Made by a program: the position numbers and the translations under genes
The notes under the pieces: model-generated
The model's database searches: none
Seen by the model: only the letters and a program-made list of their open reading frames with translations
What the model was told of the DNA's origin: nothing
Shown: positions 56,101 through 64,000 of the stretch, piece by piece
Position numbering within the stretch: the stretch's first letter is position 1
Layout of the letters: each line of letters starts with the position of its first letter
Assembly: GCA_002163115.1 (NCBI GenBank)
Contig: MAAI01000005.1
Span: 35,720-99,719, forward strand
From: Methylophaga sp. 41_12_T18
GTDB taxonomy: Bacteria > Pseudomonadota > Gammaproteobacteria > Nitrosococcales > Methylophagaceae
Length of the DNA stretch: 64,000 nt
Reading direction: 5' to 3'

Positions 56101-56998
56101 ATACCGGTGAAATATCAGGTTCAGTCGCGGATATTAATTTTGTATTTTGTAAAGATAGTTCAGCATCTAATTGGCTAATAAATTGACCTGAGCCTACTGC
56201 ATTTACCAACAAAGATAGGCTAGCATCCTCCACTTTCAGCCCATATATCGTTTGGTATTTTGTTAATGCCGACAACAAGATTTCATTCGTTTTTAACTGC
56301 CACTGCCACGATTGCAGCTGTTGCTGTTCTAGATCAAATTCAAGCTCGCCACTAAAAACCAGTGCTTTACCTAGTTTTTCGGGCGGCTGAAGTTGGACTG
56401 TTGATGTCCATCTATCCCCAGAATGAGAAATAACTGCATTGTCTAATTGATAGCGTCCCGATAAATCATTATCAATCAAGTCTTGATAACGGATAGTAAT
56501 CGCATTCAAGTCGATATGATTTAATAGTGAAATCCAACTTGAAAAGTCAGCTGCTGACTCGGTTTCAGTCAATGCATCCATTAGACCTGTCAGTTGAAAC
56601 CTGCCAGTCTCCGTTCGGGTCAAACCAAGTTCTAAACCGGTAATATTGATATTTTCCAGCACCGCCTGACGTTGCTGGAAACTAGCTAATAAATCTATAC
56701 CCAGGTAAATATGATCCAATGAAAGTATAGATTCAGCACTATCATGCTGCATAATTTTCATCTCATACACATGTAGTTTTGGCACCAAGTCCAACCAGTA
56801 AAGATCGGTACCACCAATTGAGATGGGATAACCTAGTTGCTCGCTCGCCCAAGCAGCCACTTCATCTTTTCGCTGCTCAATTGCCGCTGATAACCATACT
56901 GTTGTGCCAATTGCAGACAATAGCAACACTGCAGCAATAATAACTAAATAATAGACTTGCTTACTGGCAATATGAATGCCTCGACGAAGTAGCGACAT
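53177..56998 (-). CDS. yhdP: YhdP-family AsmA-like envelope protein
   Basis: Very long inner-membrane-anchored periplasmic protein of 1273 residues. One N-terminal helix (YYLVIIAAVLLLSAIGTTVW) is followed by a repetitive beta-rich groove (DUF3971) and an AsmA-like C-terminal part (GRIFGLLSVATIPRRLALDF). YhdP, TamB and YdbH carry phospholipid between membranes in E. coli. The gene order rng-yhdP-tldD is conserved. It starts four bases after rng. Confidence 0.93.
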   Translation of the reverse strand: MSLLRRGIHIASKQVYYLVIIAAVLLLSAIGTTVWLSAAIEQRKDEVAAWASEQLGYPISIGGTDLYWLDLVPKLHVYEMKIMQHDSAESILSLDHIYLGIDLLASFQQRQAVLENINITGLELGLTRTETGRFQLTGLMDALTETESAADFSSWISLLNHIDLNAITIRYQDLIDNDLSGRYQLDNAVISHSGDRWTSTVQLQPPEKLGKALVFSGELEFDLEQQQLQSWQWQLKTNEILLSALTKYQTIYGLKVEDASLSLLVNAVGSGQFISQLDAELSLQNTKLISATEPDISPVLLSSLDGVFSWENSDQGWQFSGRDVLIDMNNQRWPKTNFTVEVDSAGGVVADVDYLRLSDLSAIALLSDALPDDLRHQRPAGDVTALHLEYTPQSGINSLAMSLQDFAVLPWQDIPGITGLTAIVDWNNGTAIVDVDSHQLSLYAENLLEDAVFFDSVSGQLRWQQDLNWQLLITEFQLWNDDFTIQLDGQFEHNQGITQSDLNIKVEQVDISRWQQYVPQSLLDVDFKEWSDSAFVAGTIVDGDISLTGNLAAFPFEAEPDQGQFDMVLNVEGLQLHYGPGWPDIIDVTGSVNGHNNLLKIYSEQGTISGFNFVKVQTNIDKYLKGKPILTVDGSLTGTTQQALDFLQQSPLQQRFGNAVESVSAQGTSDIQLQLMVPLADVDNTETSGFVSFENSEFSYPDFANAAFTQVEGKLEFNNDGVSATDIKALLLDQQVTVDVEPLSTETLITIKGNVTTDNIATLSGQVVPDFISGNTAYKALLKVYEKQLGDFELDASLESDLKGIMINLPAPLGKNTEQALPLNLSVEHYDNELAYAAVYGNQLNAIMMPTSDGQWRGELRFGQGKAVLPKSGLAIKGQLDRLSIADWLAWQSVQPESNNQSLIDKIDIISMNIGQLDAYQQHITKLAFTAERAAQDWRISLYSDQIKGNIILPLNFASETPLTMDFDYLNLTLPKQNTGDAVIEDEQVTDRVTSLWPSINFHTNHLQIDEMKFGELNLQASRHETSWVINAALLKSTTINASIKGQWQLLPTGSVSNFQLSASSEDVQGLFADLGYQQVLDADNIDIDLELTWQDSPLGFSLADSTGQFHIDMGKGRLLDIEPGAAGRIFGLLSVATIPRRLALDFTDLFGKGFSFDDISGNFSLQNGIAYTDDLIMKGQPATIKVTGDVNLVNKTYDQKIKIIPNVSSTLPVAGAVAGGPIGLGVGTAILIFDKLAGELFDKQIVNLISYSYRLSGPWHEPELNTFNASTN

Positions 56999-57001
56999 AG
57001 C

Positions 57002-58474
57002 CTACATCATCACCACATTAAACTGTTCGCGCTTATATTGAGCTTCAAACTGAAATAAAATTTGTTTACCGATAAATTGTTCTAATTCTGCAACATTCGT
57101 TGAATCTTCATCATTTAAGCGATCAATCACATCTTGTGATGCTAAGACCAAAAACTGGGTACTTTCATACTGTCTTGCGGCACGGATAATCTCACGAAAG
57201 ATATCGTAACAAACAGTTTCGACACTTTTGGTGTACCCCCTACCATCACAACTTGGGCAGGGTTCACATAATATATGGCCTAGACTTTCACGAGTACGCT
57301 TACGGGTCATTTCGACCAAACCTAAATCTGATACACCACAAATATTATGACGTGCCCGATCCGGCGCCATCGATTTTTCTAAGGTTAGTAACACTTGATC
57401 TCGATGATCGATTTCTTCCATATCAATAAAATCGATAATGATGATACCACCAAGATTTCTCACCTGTAATTGCCGAGCAATTGCCTGGGCAGCTTCCAAG
57501 TTTGTTTTGAAAATAGTTTCTTCTAGATTTTTATGACCGACAAAACCACCGGTATTCACATCTACGGTAGTCATTGCCTCTGTTTGATCAAAAATCAAAT
57601 AACCACCTGATTTTAATGGTACTTTTCTTTCTAATGCTTTTTTAATTTCGTCTTCAACACTGAATAAATCAAATAAAGGCCTAGCCGCCGTATAGTGCTC
57701 TAACCGAACTGCACATTCAGGCATAAAACCTTCAGCAAACTTCATTGCTTGATCATAGGTGGTGGTTGAATCAATACGGATACGTTCGATATCAGGGTTA
57801 TATAAATCTCTTAATGCCCGAAGTGCCAACGGTAAATCTTGATGCAGCGGCTCACCACATTTCACAGATGACTTCCGCTCTCCGAGCTTTTGCCATAAGC
57901 GATGTAAAAACTTTAAATCTGCCAATAGTTCTGTTTCAGATACGCCTTCTGCAGCAGTCCGTAGAATATAACCACCACCAGCGGAATCCAGCTGTGAAAC
58001 TAAACATGACTTTAAGCGTTCACGCTCTTGTTCACTTTCAATCTTCAATGACACGCCGATACCTTGCGTATCTGGCATATAGACCAAATAACGTGATGAA
58101 ACGGATAGTTGAGTAGTCAGTCTAGCTCCCTTACTACCTAAGGGATCTTTAATAACTTGAACTAAAACTTCCTGTCCTTCACGCAATAATGTGGTGATCG
58201 GTGGCACTTTAGTTGGTGTTTCTTGTAAATCACCCGTTTGACCTTTCGGAATAGAAATATCAGATGCATGTAAAAAAGCAGCGCGAGACAGGCCAATTTC
58301 AACAAAGGCAGCTTGCATACCGGGTAATACACGACAGACTTTGCCTTTATAAATATTGCCTACAATACCTCGGCATTCGTTTCGTTCAATAAATACTTCT
58401 TGTAAAACACCATTATCAACGACGACTGCCCGCGACTCACTCGGTGTGATATTAATTAATATCTCACTGCTCAT
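57002..58474 (-). CDS. rng: Ribonuclease G
   Basis: Endoribonuclease of 490 residues, active in 16S 5' end maturation and mRNA decay. An N-terminal S1 domain (GNIYKGKVCRVLPGMQAAFV) precedes the catalytic core with magnesium ligands in TTVDVNTGGFVG and IIIIDFIDMEE. The zinc-link cysteines are in CEPCPSCDGRG. It has no RNase E-like tail. It follows maf by nine bases. Confidence 0.97.
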   Translation of the reverse strand: MSSEILINITPSESRAVVVDNGVLQEVFIERNECRGIVGNIYKGKVCRVLPGMQAAFVEIGLSRAAFLHASDISIPKGQTGDLQETPTKVPPITTLLREGQEVLVQVIKDPLGSKGARLTTQLSVSSRYLVYMPDTQGIGVSLKIESEQERERLKSCLVSQLDSAGGGYILRTAAEGVSETELLADLKFLHRLWQKLGERKSSVKCGEPLHQDLPLALRALRDLYNPDIERIRIDSTTTYDQAMKFAEGFMPECAVRLEHYTAARPLFDLFSVEDEIKKALERKVPLKSGGYLIFDQTEAMTTVDVNTGGFVGHKNLEETIFKTNLEAAQAIARQLQVRNLGGIIIIDFIDMEEIDHRDQVLLTLEKSMAPDRARHNICGVSDLGLVEMTRKRTRESLGHILCEPCPSCDGRGYTKSVETVCYDIFREIIRAARQYESTQFLVLASQDVIDRLNDEDSTNVAELEQFIGKQILFQFEAQYKREQFNVVMM

Positions 58475-58483
58475 TGTGAAACC

Positions 58484-59062
58484 CTATTCTGAAATTTTCT
58501 TTAGCAACATTGCTGTTTCTCTAACAGGCAAACCCATAATGCCTGAATAACTGCCTATTATTTGTTCAATAAATATTGCAGCTTGTCCCTGAACAGCATA
58601 AGAACCCGCCTTATCTATTCCTTCTTGAGTAGCAATATACCAATTAATTTCATCTGCTGATAATTCAGCAAACTGCACTACATTATCACTAATGACACAC
58701 TGTGTATCATTCATTGTTACCCCAGCAACAGCCGTTAAAACTTGATGACTTCGACCTGACAATAACTGTAACATTCTCCGACTGTCACCATCATCTTTCG
58801 GCTTACCTAATATCTCGCCATCGATGATAACTGACGTATCAGCTCCTAGTACGATACAGTTTGTTGGCGATACTTCCAGTTGCTGAAAACCCGCTTGTGC
58901 TTTTGCTATTGCCACCCGTCGGACATAATCAAGTGCAGCTTCATCTAATAATTGCGATTCATCAACATCAACTTTAACAACACTAAAATCGACTCCGATT
59001 TGGGTCAGAAGTTCTCGTCGTCTGGGGGAACCAGAAGCAAGATAAGTATGAGGAAAGTTCAT
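58484..59062 (-). CDS. maf: Maf-family nucleotide pyrophosphatase
   Basis: House-cleaning dTTP/UTP pyrophosphatase-type enzyme of 192 residues. LASGSPRRRELLTQIGVDF, NCIVLGADTSVIIDGEILGKP and GIDKAGSYAVQGQAAIFIEQ are the family blocks. The ATG at 59062 overlaps the rlmH stop (ATGA); the upstream frame start would lie deep inside rlmH. YhdE-type rather than YceF-type is favoured by the neighbourhood. Confidence 0.94.
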   Translation of the reverse strand: MNFPHTYLASGSPRRRELLTQIGVDFSVVKVDVDESQLLDEAALDYVRRVAIAKAQAGFQQLEVSPTNCIVLGADTSVIIDGEILGKPKDDGDSRRMLQLLSGRSHQVLTAVAGVTMNDTQCVISDNVVQFAELSADEINWYIATQEGIDKAGSYAVQGQAAIFIEQIIGSYSGIMGLPVRETAMLLKKISE

Positions 59063-59529
59063 GCGCGGTGATAAGGATGGTTTTGTGTCACGGTCCAAGC
59101 TCGATATAACTGCTCAGCCATCACAATTCGGACTAGTGGATGCGGTAAAGTAAGTGCCGATAAAGACCAACGCTGATCTGCTCGTTGCAAGCATTCAGCC
59201 ATTAATCCATCTGGACCGCCGACAATCAAGGAAACATCCCGACCATCGGACTGCCAATTTTCTAACTGCTGGGACAACTGCTCGGTACTCCATGTTTTGC
59301 CTTTTACATCTAGTGCAACAACATGGTGGTTATCAGGAATAGCCGCTAAGATCCGTTCACCTTCCTCACGCATCCATTGCGCTGCACTGCCACTCTTACC
59401 GCGTTTAGCAGGAGCAATTTCGTGCAAATGTAAACTGCACTCTCTTGGCAAACGCTTGGCATATTCTTGATAACCATCAGTCACCCAAGTTGGCATTTTT
59501 GTGCCAACCGCGAGCAGGTTTAACTTCAT
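59059..59529 (-). CDS. rlmH: 23S rRNA (pseudouridine1915-N3)-methyltransferase
   Basis: SPOUT methyltransferase of 156 residues modifying helix 69 of 23S rRNA. It shows the knot motifs [10 protein letters not shown] and [20 protein letters not shown], ending NHPYHRA. Its ATG overlaps the rsfS stop. Confidence 0.97.
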   Translation of the reverse strand: MKLNLLAVGTKMPTWVTDGYQEYAKRLPRECSLHLHEIAPAKRGKSGSAAQWMREEGERILAAIPDNHHVVALDVKGKTWSTEQLSQQLENWQSDGRDVSLIVGGPDGLMAECLQRADQRWSLSALTLPHPLVRIVMAEQLYRAWTVTQNHPYHRA

Positions 59530-59882
59530 TCCTTATCAGCCACAACCTGATCAGAATCCTCTGGAACACTCCATATTTTTTCAAGGTTATAAGTTGCACG
59601 TGTTTGCGGTGTCATCACATGTGCAATCACATCACCAAGGTCAACTAAAGCCCATTCACCAACATCTTCACCTTCAACACCTAAAGGTTGATTACCTGCT
59701 TTTTTAGCTTGCATAACCACTTCATTGGCTAGCGCTTTAACCTGACGAGTAGATTTACCCGTAGCAATAATCATATAGTCGGTGACATCTGTCATCGTGC
59801 GAACATCAAGAACTTGTATATCTTCAGCTTTAATATCTTCTAGAGCATCAATAACTAGTAATTTTAAATCTTCAGCCTGCAT
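59526..59882 (-). CDS. rsfS: Ribosomal silencing factor RsfS
   Basis: Protein of 118 residues that binds L14 and blocks subunit joining in starvation. [21 protein letters not shown] and [21 protein letters not shown] are diagnostic. GGAGAAG precedes the ATG. Confidence 0.96.
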   Translation of the reverse strand: MQAEDLKLLVIDALEDIKAEDIQVLDVRTMTDVTDYMIIATGKSTRQVKALANEVVMQAKKAGNQPLGVEGEDVGEWALVDLGDVIAHVMTPQTRATYNLEKIWSVPEDSDQVVADKE

Positions 59883-59914
59883 TGGCTTCTCCGTTAATCA
59901 ATAATCGCAATATT

Positions 59915-60754
59915 TTACAGCATGCTGTCTTTTCTCGCTGATTCAATACCTTGCTCACTGCTAGGTAGCCAGTTTTGCGTCTTATCTGTTAAAAAATAAA
60001 CCGTTAATCCTATCCATTCGCGCCAAGCAGGTTCCAGAACTTGCAGATGGGAAAACATTGCAAAGTCCCATTGCCGAATTGAGCCATGGTTACTGCGGTA
60101 ATCTACTGGATAAGGAATAACATTGAAATGTTGTTTACGAGCAATGCCCACTGCTCGAGGCATATGGTAGGCCGATGTAACTAGTAAATAATGGCCGTCT
60201 TTTTTAGGCAACAGCGGCTTTAATAATAAAAAGTTTTCATAAGTATTTCGAGACTGTGATTCAACCAATATACGCTGTTTATCAATGCCCATATCAGTCA
60301 GTAATTGTTGAGCTATCGTGGCCTCATTGTCATTTTTTCTAAACCGCAGAAAACTATTACCCCCTGAAAAAATAATCGGCACATTAGGGTAATGCTTAGC
60401 CAATACCGTCGCACCGACATAACGATCACCGCCATTGCCCATTTCAGCAATCTTCCAACTATGGGAAATTTTTAATTCTTCGCCACCACCCAACACAATA
60501 ATGCCATCGACATTCGTCGGCATTTCAGTGGGTTTAGAAAAACGTTGTTCGAGCGGTTGCATTAACAAATCACTCACTGGATAGAACAATAGCGGTAAAT
60601 TTATCAACAAACACAGCGTCAACAAGACCGTTGCCGGCCGTTTTTTGTTTAGCCACAACAACACTGTCGCAATGGTAACCAGTCCAATAATCAAATTTGT
60701 TGGGCTTAATATTCCCCAAGCTAATTTGGAAATAATGAAGAATAAATTATCCAT
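59915..60754 (-). CDS. ElyC/SanA/YdcF-family membrane protein (DUF218)
   Basis: Inner-membrane protein of 279 residues. Two N-terminal helices (NLIIGLVTIATVLLWL and VLLTLCLLINLPLLFY) precede a periplasmic DUF218 domain with VDGIIVLGGGEELK, PNVPIIFSGGNSFLRF, VESQSRNTYENFLLLKPLL and VTSAYHMPRAVGIARK. It fits ElyC, linked in E. coli to envelope integrity, better than YdcF because of the two helices. It is inserted between nadD and rsfS. Confidence 0.86.
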   Translation of the reverse strand: MDNLFFIISKLAWGILSPTNLIIGLVTIATVLLWLNKKRPATVLLTLCLLINLPLLFYPVSDLLMQPLEQRFSKPTEMPTNVDGIIVLGGGEELKISHSWKIAEMGNGGDRYVGATVLAKHYPNVPIIFSGGNSFLRFRKNDNEATIAQQLLTDMGIDKQRILVESQSRNTYENFLLLKPLLPKKDGHYLLVTSAYHMPRAVGIARKQHFNVIPYPVDYRSNHGSIRQWDFAMFSHLQVLEPAWREWIGLTVYFLTDKTQNWLPSSEQGIESARKDSML

Positions 60755-60756
60755 AA

Positions 60757-61395
60757 TTACTCTTTTTGTTGATAGAGGCCTAACATATCAACCAAGCTAA
60801 TCACGGCATCTGGCAATAAATACTGCGGGCTGGCACCATTAGCAATAGATGTTCGTATTTGGGTTGCCGAAATAGACAATTGCGTTACTTTCACCGGTAT
60901 AATTTTACCAGCCAAGTTGACATCATCATTAGTCACTAAATGTTGCTGATACCAGCTGGCTAACGCATCAGGCATCGCCGTGGTTTCATCGGGACGTTGC
61001 ATTACGACTATATGCGTAAGCTCCAGTAACTGTTGCCATTCATGCCAGCTCTGAATGCCCATAAACGCATCTGTACCGACCAATAAATACAGCGGCTTTG
61101 CTGGAAACTCTTGTCGCAAACTACGTAAAGTATCAATCGTATACGAGGGCCCTTCTCGCTGTAACTCACGTTCATCAACTACAAAGCGTGGATTATTTTT
61201 GATAGCGAGCAGTAATAAAGCAACACGTTGTTGGGCTGTTGCTAGCGGTGTCTCACGATGTGGCGGCACAGCACAAGGAATTAAATGTATCTGTTCTAAG
61301 CCTAATTGATCAGCGACATCCAATGCAGGGCGCAAATGACCAAAATGCACTGGGTCAAATGTGCCACCTAAAATACCTATGGCTGAATCAGTCAT
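60757..61395 (-). CDS. nadD: Nicotinate-nucleotide adenylyltransferase
   Basis: NAD-synthesis enzyme of 212 residues. The nucleotidyltransferase motif is GGTFDPVHFGHLRPAL and the second motif is ISATQIRTSI. The ATG at 61395 overlaps the proA stop (TAATG), which decides against the longer frame. LLVGTDAFMGIQSWHEW is also typical. Confidence 0.96.
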   Translation of the reverse strand: MTDSAIGILGGTFDPVHFGHLRPALDVADQLGLEQIHLIPCAVPPHRETPLATAQQRVALLLLAIKNNPRFVVDERELQREGPSYTIDTLRSLRQEFPAKPLYLLVGTDAFMGIQSWHEWQQLLELTHIVVMQRPDETTAMPDALASWYQQHLVTNDDVNLAGKIIPVKVTQLSISATQIRTSIANGASPQYLLPDAVISLVDMLGLYQQKE

Positions 61396-62651
61396 TATTT
61401 GCGCACCTGGCCATTCCCCATCACTATCCACTTTTGAGATGTCAGGCCAGTTAAACCAACTGGGCCACGCGCATGAATTTTATCGGTAGAAATACCGATT
61501 TCCGCACCTAATCCATATTCAAAACCATCAGCAAAACGTGTTGAGGCATTAACCATCACTGAACTAGAATCTACTTCTGCTAAAAAGCGTCGTGAACGCC
61601 CATAATCTTCAGTCACAATCGTTTCGGTATGACCCGAACTATGCAAATGAATGTGATCCATTGCTTCATCAATATTGGCAACCACACGAATAGATAAGAT
61701 CGGTGCTAAATATTCTGTATCCCAATCCTCATCTGTTGCCGCTGTAATGTTTGGCAAAATAGTACGTGTTTGCTGACAACCGCGCAGTTCAACGGACTCA
61801 GTCGCATAACGTTTCTGTAAACGGGGCAAAATTTCAGCGGCGACAGCTTTGTCGACCAATAAGGTTTCCATTGCATTGCACACACCATAACGATGGCATT
61901 TAGAATTAAAAGCAATCTCTTCGGCCATCGCTAAATCAGCGGCAGAATCAATGTAAACATGGCAAATACCATCAAGATGTTTAATCACTGGTACACGTGC
62001 GTCACGGCTAATGCGTTCAATTAAACCTTTACCACCACGCGGTACAATCACATCCACATATTCAGGCATGGTAATAAGCTGGCCTACCGCTTCACGATCT
62101 GTTGTTTCAACCACTTGGATAGCCGTTACAGGTAAACCTGCTTTTTCTAAACCTCGATGAATACATTTAGCAATAGCTTGATTGGAATAGATTGCCTCAC
62201 TACCACCGCGTAAAATAGTGGCATTACCTGACTTCAAACATAAGGCGGCAGCATCGGCTGTTACATTAGGTCGAGACTCATAAATAATACCGATCACGCC
62301 AAGAGGTACCCGCATCTGTCCCAGCTGGATACCGCTAGGACGATAGGTCATATCACTAATTTCACCAATTGGATCTGCTAATACTGCAACTTGCTCTATG
62401 CCTTCAGCCATAGACTCAATACGCGCATCGGTTAACTCCAAACGATCAAGTAAAGCAGCATCTAAACCTTTGTCTTTGCCAGCTTGTAAATCACGGGCAT
62501 TTTCTTGCTGTAATAAGGCAGCATTCTTGCGAATTTGTTCAGCAATAACCGTTAGCGCTGTATTTTTCGTAGCAGTATCAGCTCGTGCTAAAGCCCGACT
62601 GGCTTGTCTGGCTTGTTGACCTAAAGTCTGCATATATTGGTTAATATCCAA
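61395..62651 (-). CDS. proA: Gamma-glutamyl phosphate reductase
   Basis: Proline-pathway enzyme of 418 residues. [38 protein letters not shown] and [19 protein letters not shown] are present. The catalytic cysteine lies in [18 protein letters not shown] at 62651 with AGGAG seven bases upstream gives the start [19 protein letters not shown], closest to family starts; the ATG at 62666 is the alternative. Located between holA and nadD as in pseudomonads. Confidence 0.95.
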   Translation of the reverse strand: MDINQYMQTLGQQARQASRALARADTATKNTALTVIAEQIRKNAALLQQENARDLQAGKDKGLDAALLDRLELTDARIESMAEGIEQVAVLADPIGEISDMTYRPSGIQLGQMRVPLGVIGIIYESRPNVTADAAALCLKSGNATILRGGSEAIYSNQAIAKCIHRGLEKAGLPVTAIQVVETTDREAVGQLITMPEYVDVIVPRGGKGLIERISRDARVPVIKHLDGICHVYIDSAADLAMAEEIAFNSKCHRYGVCNAMETLLVDKAVAAEILPRLQKRYATESVELRGCQQTRTILPNITAATDEDWDTEYLAPILSIRVVANIDEAMDHIHLHSSGHTETIVTEDYGRSRRFLAEVDSSSVMVNASTRFADGFEYGLGAEIGISTDKIHARGPVGLTGLTSQKWIVMGNGQVRK

Positions 62652-62667
62652 TATTATTCTCCTCATT

Positions 62668-63696
62668 CTAAACTGTGGTCAGAGTATCTACGCCTGCGAC
62701 CTTCATACATAATTGTTCTAATAATGCCCATGGACAGGCTTTCAAACTACCTTTAGCAGCTTGATCTATACGGGATATTTGTGGCAAAAACTGCTGCCAT
62801 TGCTGACGATTATGACGCATTAAAGCTTGGCGCATCATCGGCTGACTTTTTTGCCATACAGGTGGTTTTTGGGCTGCAAACACTTGCTCGATACGTTGGC
62901 CTTGCTCCAACTGCTCTGCCATATTGACAGCTCGATGTAATGCCCATGATACTGCAGAAAATATCGACATAATGTCTAAGCCTTCATCTCGCAGTCTGGC
63001 AATCATTCTCGGTATCTTTTTCGCTTGACCAAGAAAAGCGCAATCCATCAAACCAAAAGCTTCGAATCTAGCATTATCGGCAACCGACGCTAAAACCAAT
63101 TGCTCATCAACCACACCATTTGAACTTAATAGCTGCAACTTATCAATTTCTTGAGCGGCAGCAAATAAGTTGCCTTCGACTCGTTCAGCTATCAAGGCGG
63201 CAACCTGCTGACTGGCTTGCAGGCCTTGTTGTTGCATTCGTTGCATGACCCAGCGAGGAAGGTTGGCAGCATCTACCGGCCAAACAGCAATGGTTGCCCC
63301 TACTTTTTCTAACTCAGTGAACCATTTACTTTTTTGAGACCGTGCATCAATTTTACCGCTGATAATAAGCAGACAAGTATCTGCCGGCGGAGATGCTGTA
63401 AATTTTCGTAACGCTTCACCGCCCTCTTTACCTGGCGATCCTGATGGCAAGCGTAATTCAAGTAATCGTTGGCTAGAAAACAGCGACATCGTTTGTTCTT
63501 GCCACTGCAATTGCGACCAATCAAACCGACCTTCGACATGCCACACTTGCCGATCGGTTACGCCTTGATTTCGAGCATGCTGGCGAACCAAATCACTGGC
63601 TTCTTCCACCAGCATTTGTTCGTCGCCGTGGATCAGATAAACAGGTAAATAATTTTGCTGTAAATGACTTGCTAGCTGCTCCGCTTTTAGGCGCAT
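62668..63696 (-). CDS. holA: DNA polymerase III delta subunit
   Basis: Clamp-loader wrench subunit of 342 residues. [23 protein letters not shown] at the N-terminus, [21 protein letters not shown] and [11 protein letters not shown] at the C-terminus are typical. Six bases after lptE and directly before proA. Confidence 0.95.
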   Translation of the reverse strand: MRLKAEQLASHLQQNYLPVYLIHGDEQMLVEEASDLVRQHARNQGVTDRQVWHVEGRFDWSQLQWQEQTMSLFSSQRLLELRLPSGSPGKEGGEALRKFTASPPADTCLLIISGKIDARSQKSKWFTELEKVGATIAVWPVDAANLPRWVMQRMQQQGLQASQQVAALIAERVEGNLFAAAQEIDKLQLLSSNGVVDEQLVLASVADNARFEAFGLMDCAFLGQAKKIPRMIARLRDEGLDIMSIFSAVSWALHRAVNMAEQLEQGQRIEQVFAAQKPPVWQKSQPMMRQALMRHNRQQWQQFLPQISRIDQAAKGSLKACPWALLEQLCMKVAGVDTLTTV

Positions 63697-63702
63697 ATCA
63701 AA

Positions 63703-64000
63703 CTAATTCAAAACAGATAAACGACGTAATAAGCTTTGCACTAATTGTTGATTAATTTGTTCACGCAAGGCAGATTCTTCTTCATCTTTAGCTAGAACTT
63801 GATCTTGGTCGAATTGATAATCACGAATAGCTTGAACTTGTTCTGCTTCTGCTAAAGTCACGCCTTCGGCATCAACAAGTGAATAGCTCATTGTGCCAAA
63901 CAGCTCATATTCACTTGCTTTAGCATCAGCGCCTACAGACAGAACGCGACGATCAATTTTCTGTTCTAAAATCGTCAGTACTGCTGCATCACTTTGATAA
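63703..64000 (-). CDS. lptE: LPS-assembly lipoprotein LptE, 3' part (partial)
   Basis: The frame is open to the right edge, giving the last 98 or so residues: YQSDAAVLTILEQKIDRRVL, then ASEYELFGTMSYSLVDAEG and LREQINQQLVQSLLRRL. LptE plugs LptD in the outer membrane. The identification rests on the C-terminal LptE pattern and on its position ahead of holA. The N-terminus with lipobox is outside the window. Confidence 0.88.
   Translation of the reverse strand, partial: YQSDAAVLTILEQKIDRRVLSVGADAKASEYELFGTMSYSLVDAEGVTLAEAEQVQAIRDYQFDQDQVLAKDEEESALREQINQQLVQSLLRRLSVLN

Overview
The window is a contiguous stretch of chromosome from an AT-rich gammaproteobacterium. The housekeeping gene order (lptE-holA-proA-nadD-rsfS-rlmH-maf-rng-yhdP-tldD, then glnA-DUF4124-ntrBC, then metY-rimP-nusA-infB-rbfA-truB-rpsO-pnp) and the sequences are typical of that class. 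A free-living aquatic, Methylophaga/Thiotrichales-like organism would fit, but the genus cannot be fixed from the sequence alone. No insertion sequence, phage gene or CRISPR array was seen. Apart from two plus-strand blocks (about 5.1-12.7 kb and 17.2-19.2 kb), everything is transcribed from the minus strand.

Positions 1-33.7 kb form an iron (metal) acquisition region. After the 5' end of prfC and a broken small membrane-protein gene come three surface-signalling triplets, each an ECF sigma factor (FecI-like), a FecR-like regulator and a TonB-dependent siderophore receptor carrying an N-terminal STN signalling domain. The receptors lie at 0.7-3.3, 12.8-15.3 and 26.8-29.4 kb. The third receptor is Fiu/PiuA-like and is followed, across an intrinsic terminator, by piuC (a PKHD-type hydroxylase) and an FMN-dependent alpha-hydroxy-acid oxidase. 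An exbB-exbD-exbD-tonB operon lies directly upstream of the third triplet and supplies energy. The region also holds an FbpABC ferric ABC importer, a methyl-accepting chemotaxis protein, and a P19 (FtrA-like) protein beside an FtrD-like polyferredoxin with no FTR1 permease. Fur-box palindromes precede the first two fecI genes, P19, fbpA and exbB.

Inside this region, 5.1-12.7 kb on the plus strand is a five-gene operon: outer-membrane lipoprotein, adaptor, RND pump, OmpR-type response regulator and histidine kinase. Upstream of it are an 11-bp-spaced TTAACCT direct repeat (likely regulator binding site) and a sequence that can fold into a three-way junction hiding the Shine-Dalgarno site. This is the best candidate in the window for an undescribed regulatory element.

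From 33.8 to 36.3 kb lies modABC (molybdate uptake). From 36.4 to 45.5 kb is the translation/RNA-decay block, with the initiator tRNA gene metY at its head. From 45.5 to 50.4 kb are the nitrogen-control genes, with a clear sigma-54 promoter, two NtrC sites before glnA and a further NtrC box before ntrBC. From 50.4 to 64 kb are tusA with a PP-loop ATPase of unknown substrate, tldD, yhdP, rng, maf, rlmH, rsfS, an ElyC/YdcF-type protein, nadD, proA, holA and the 3' part of lptE.
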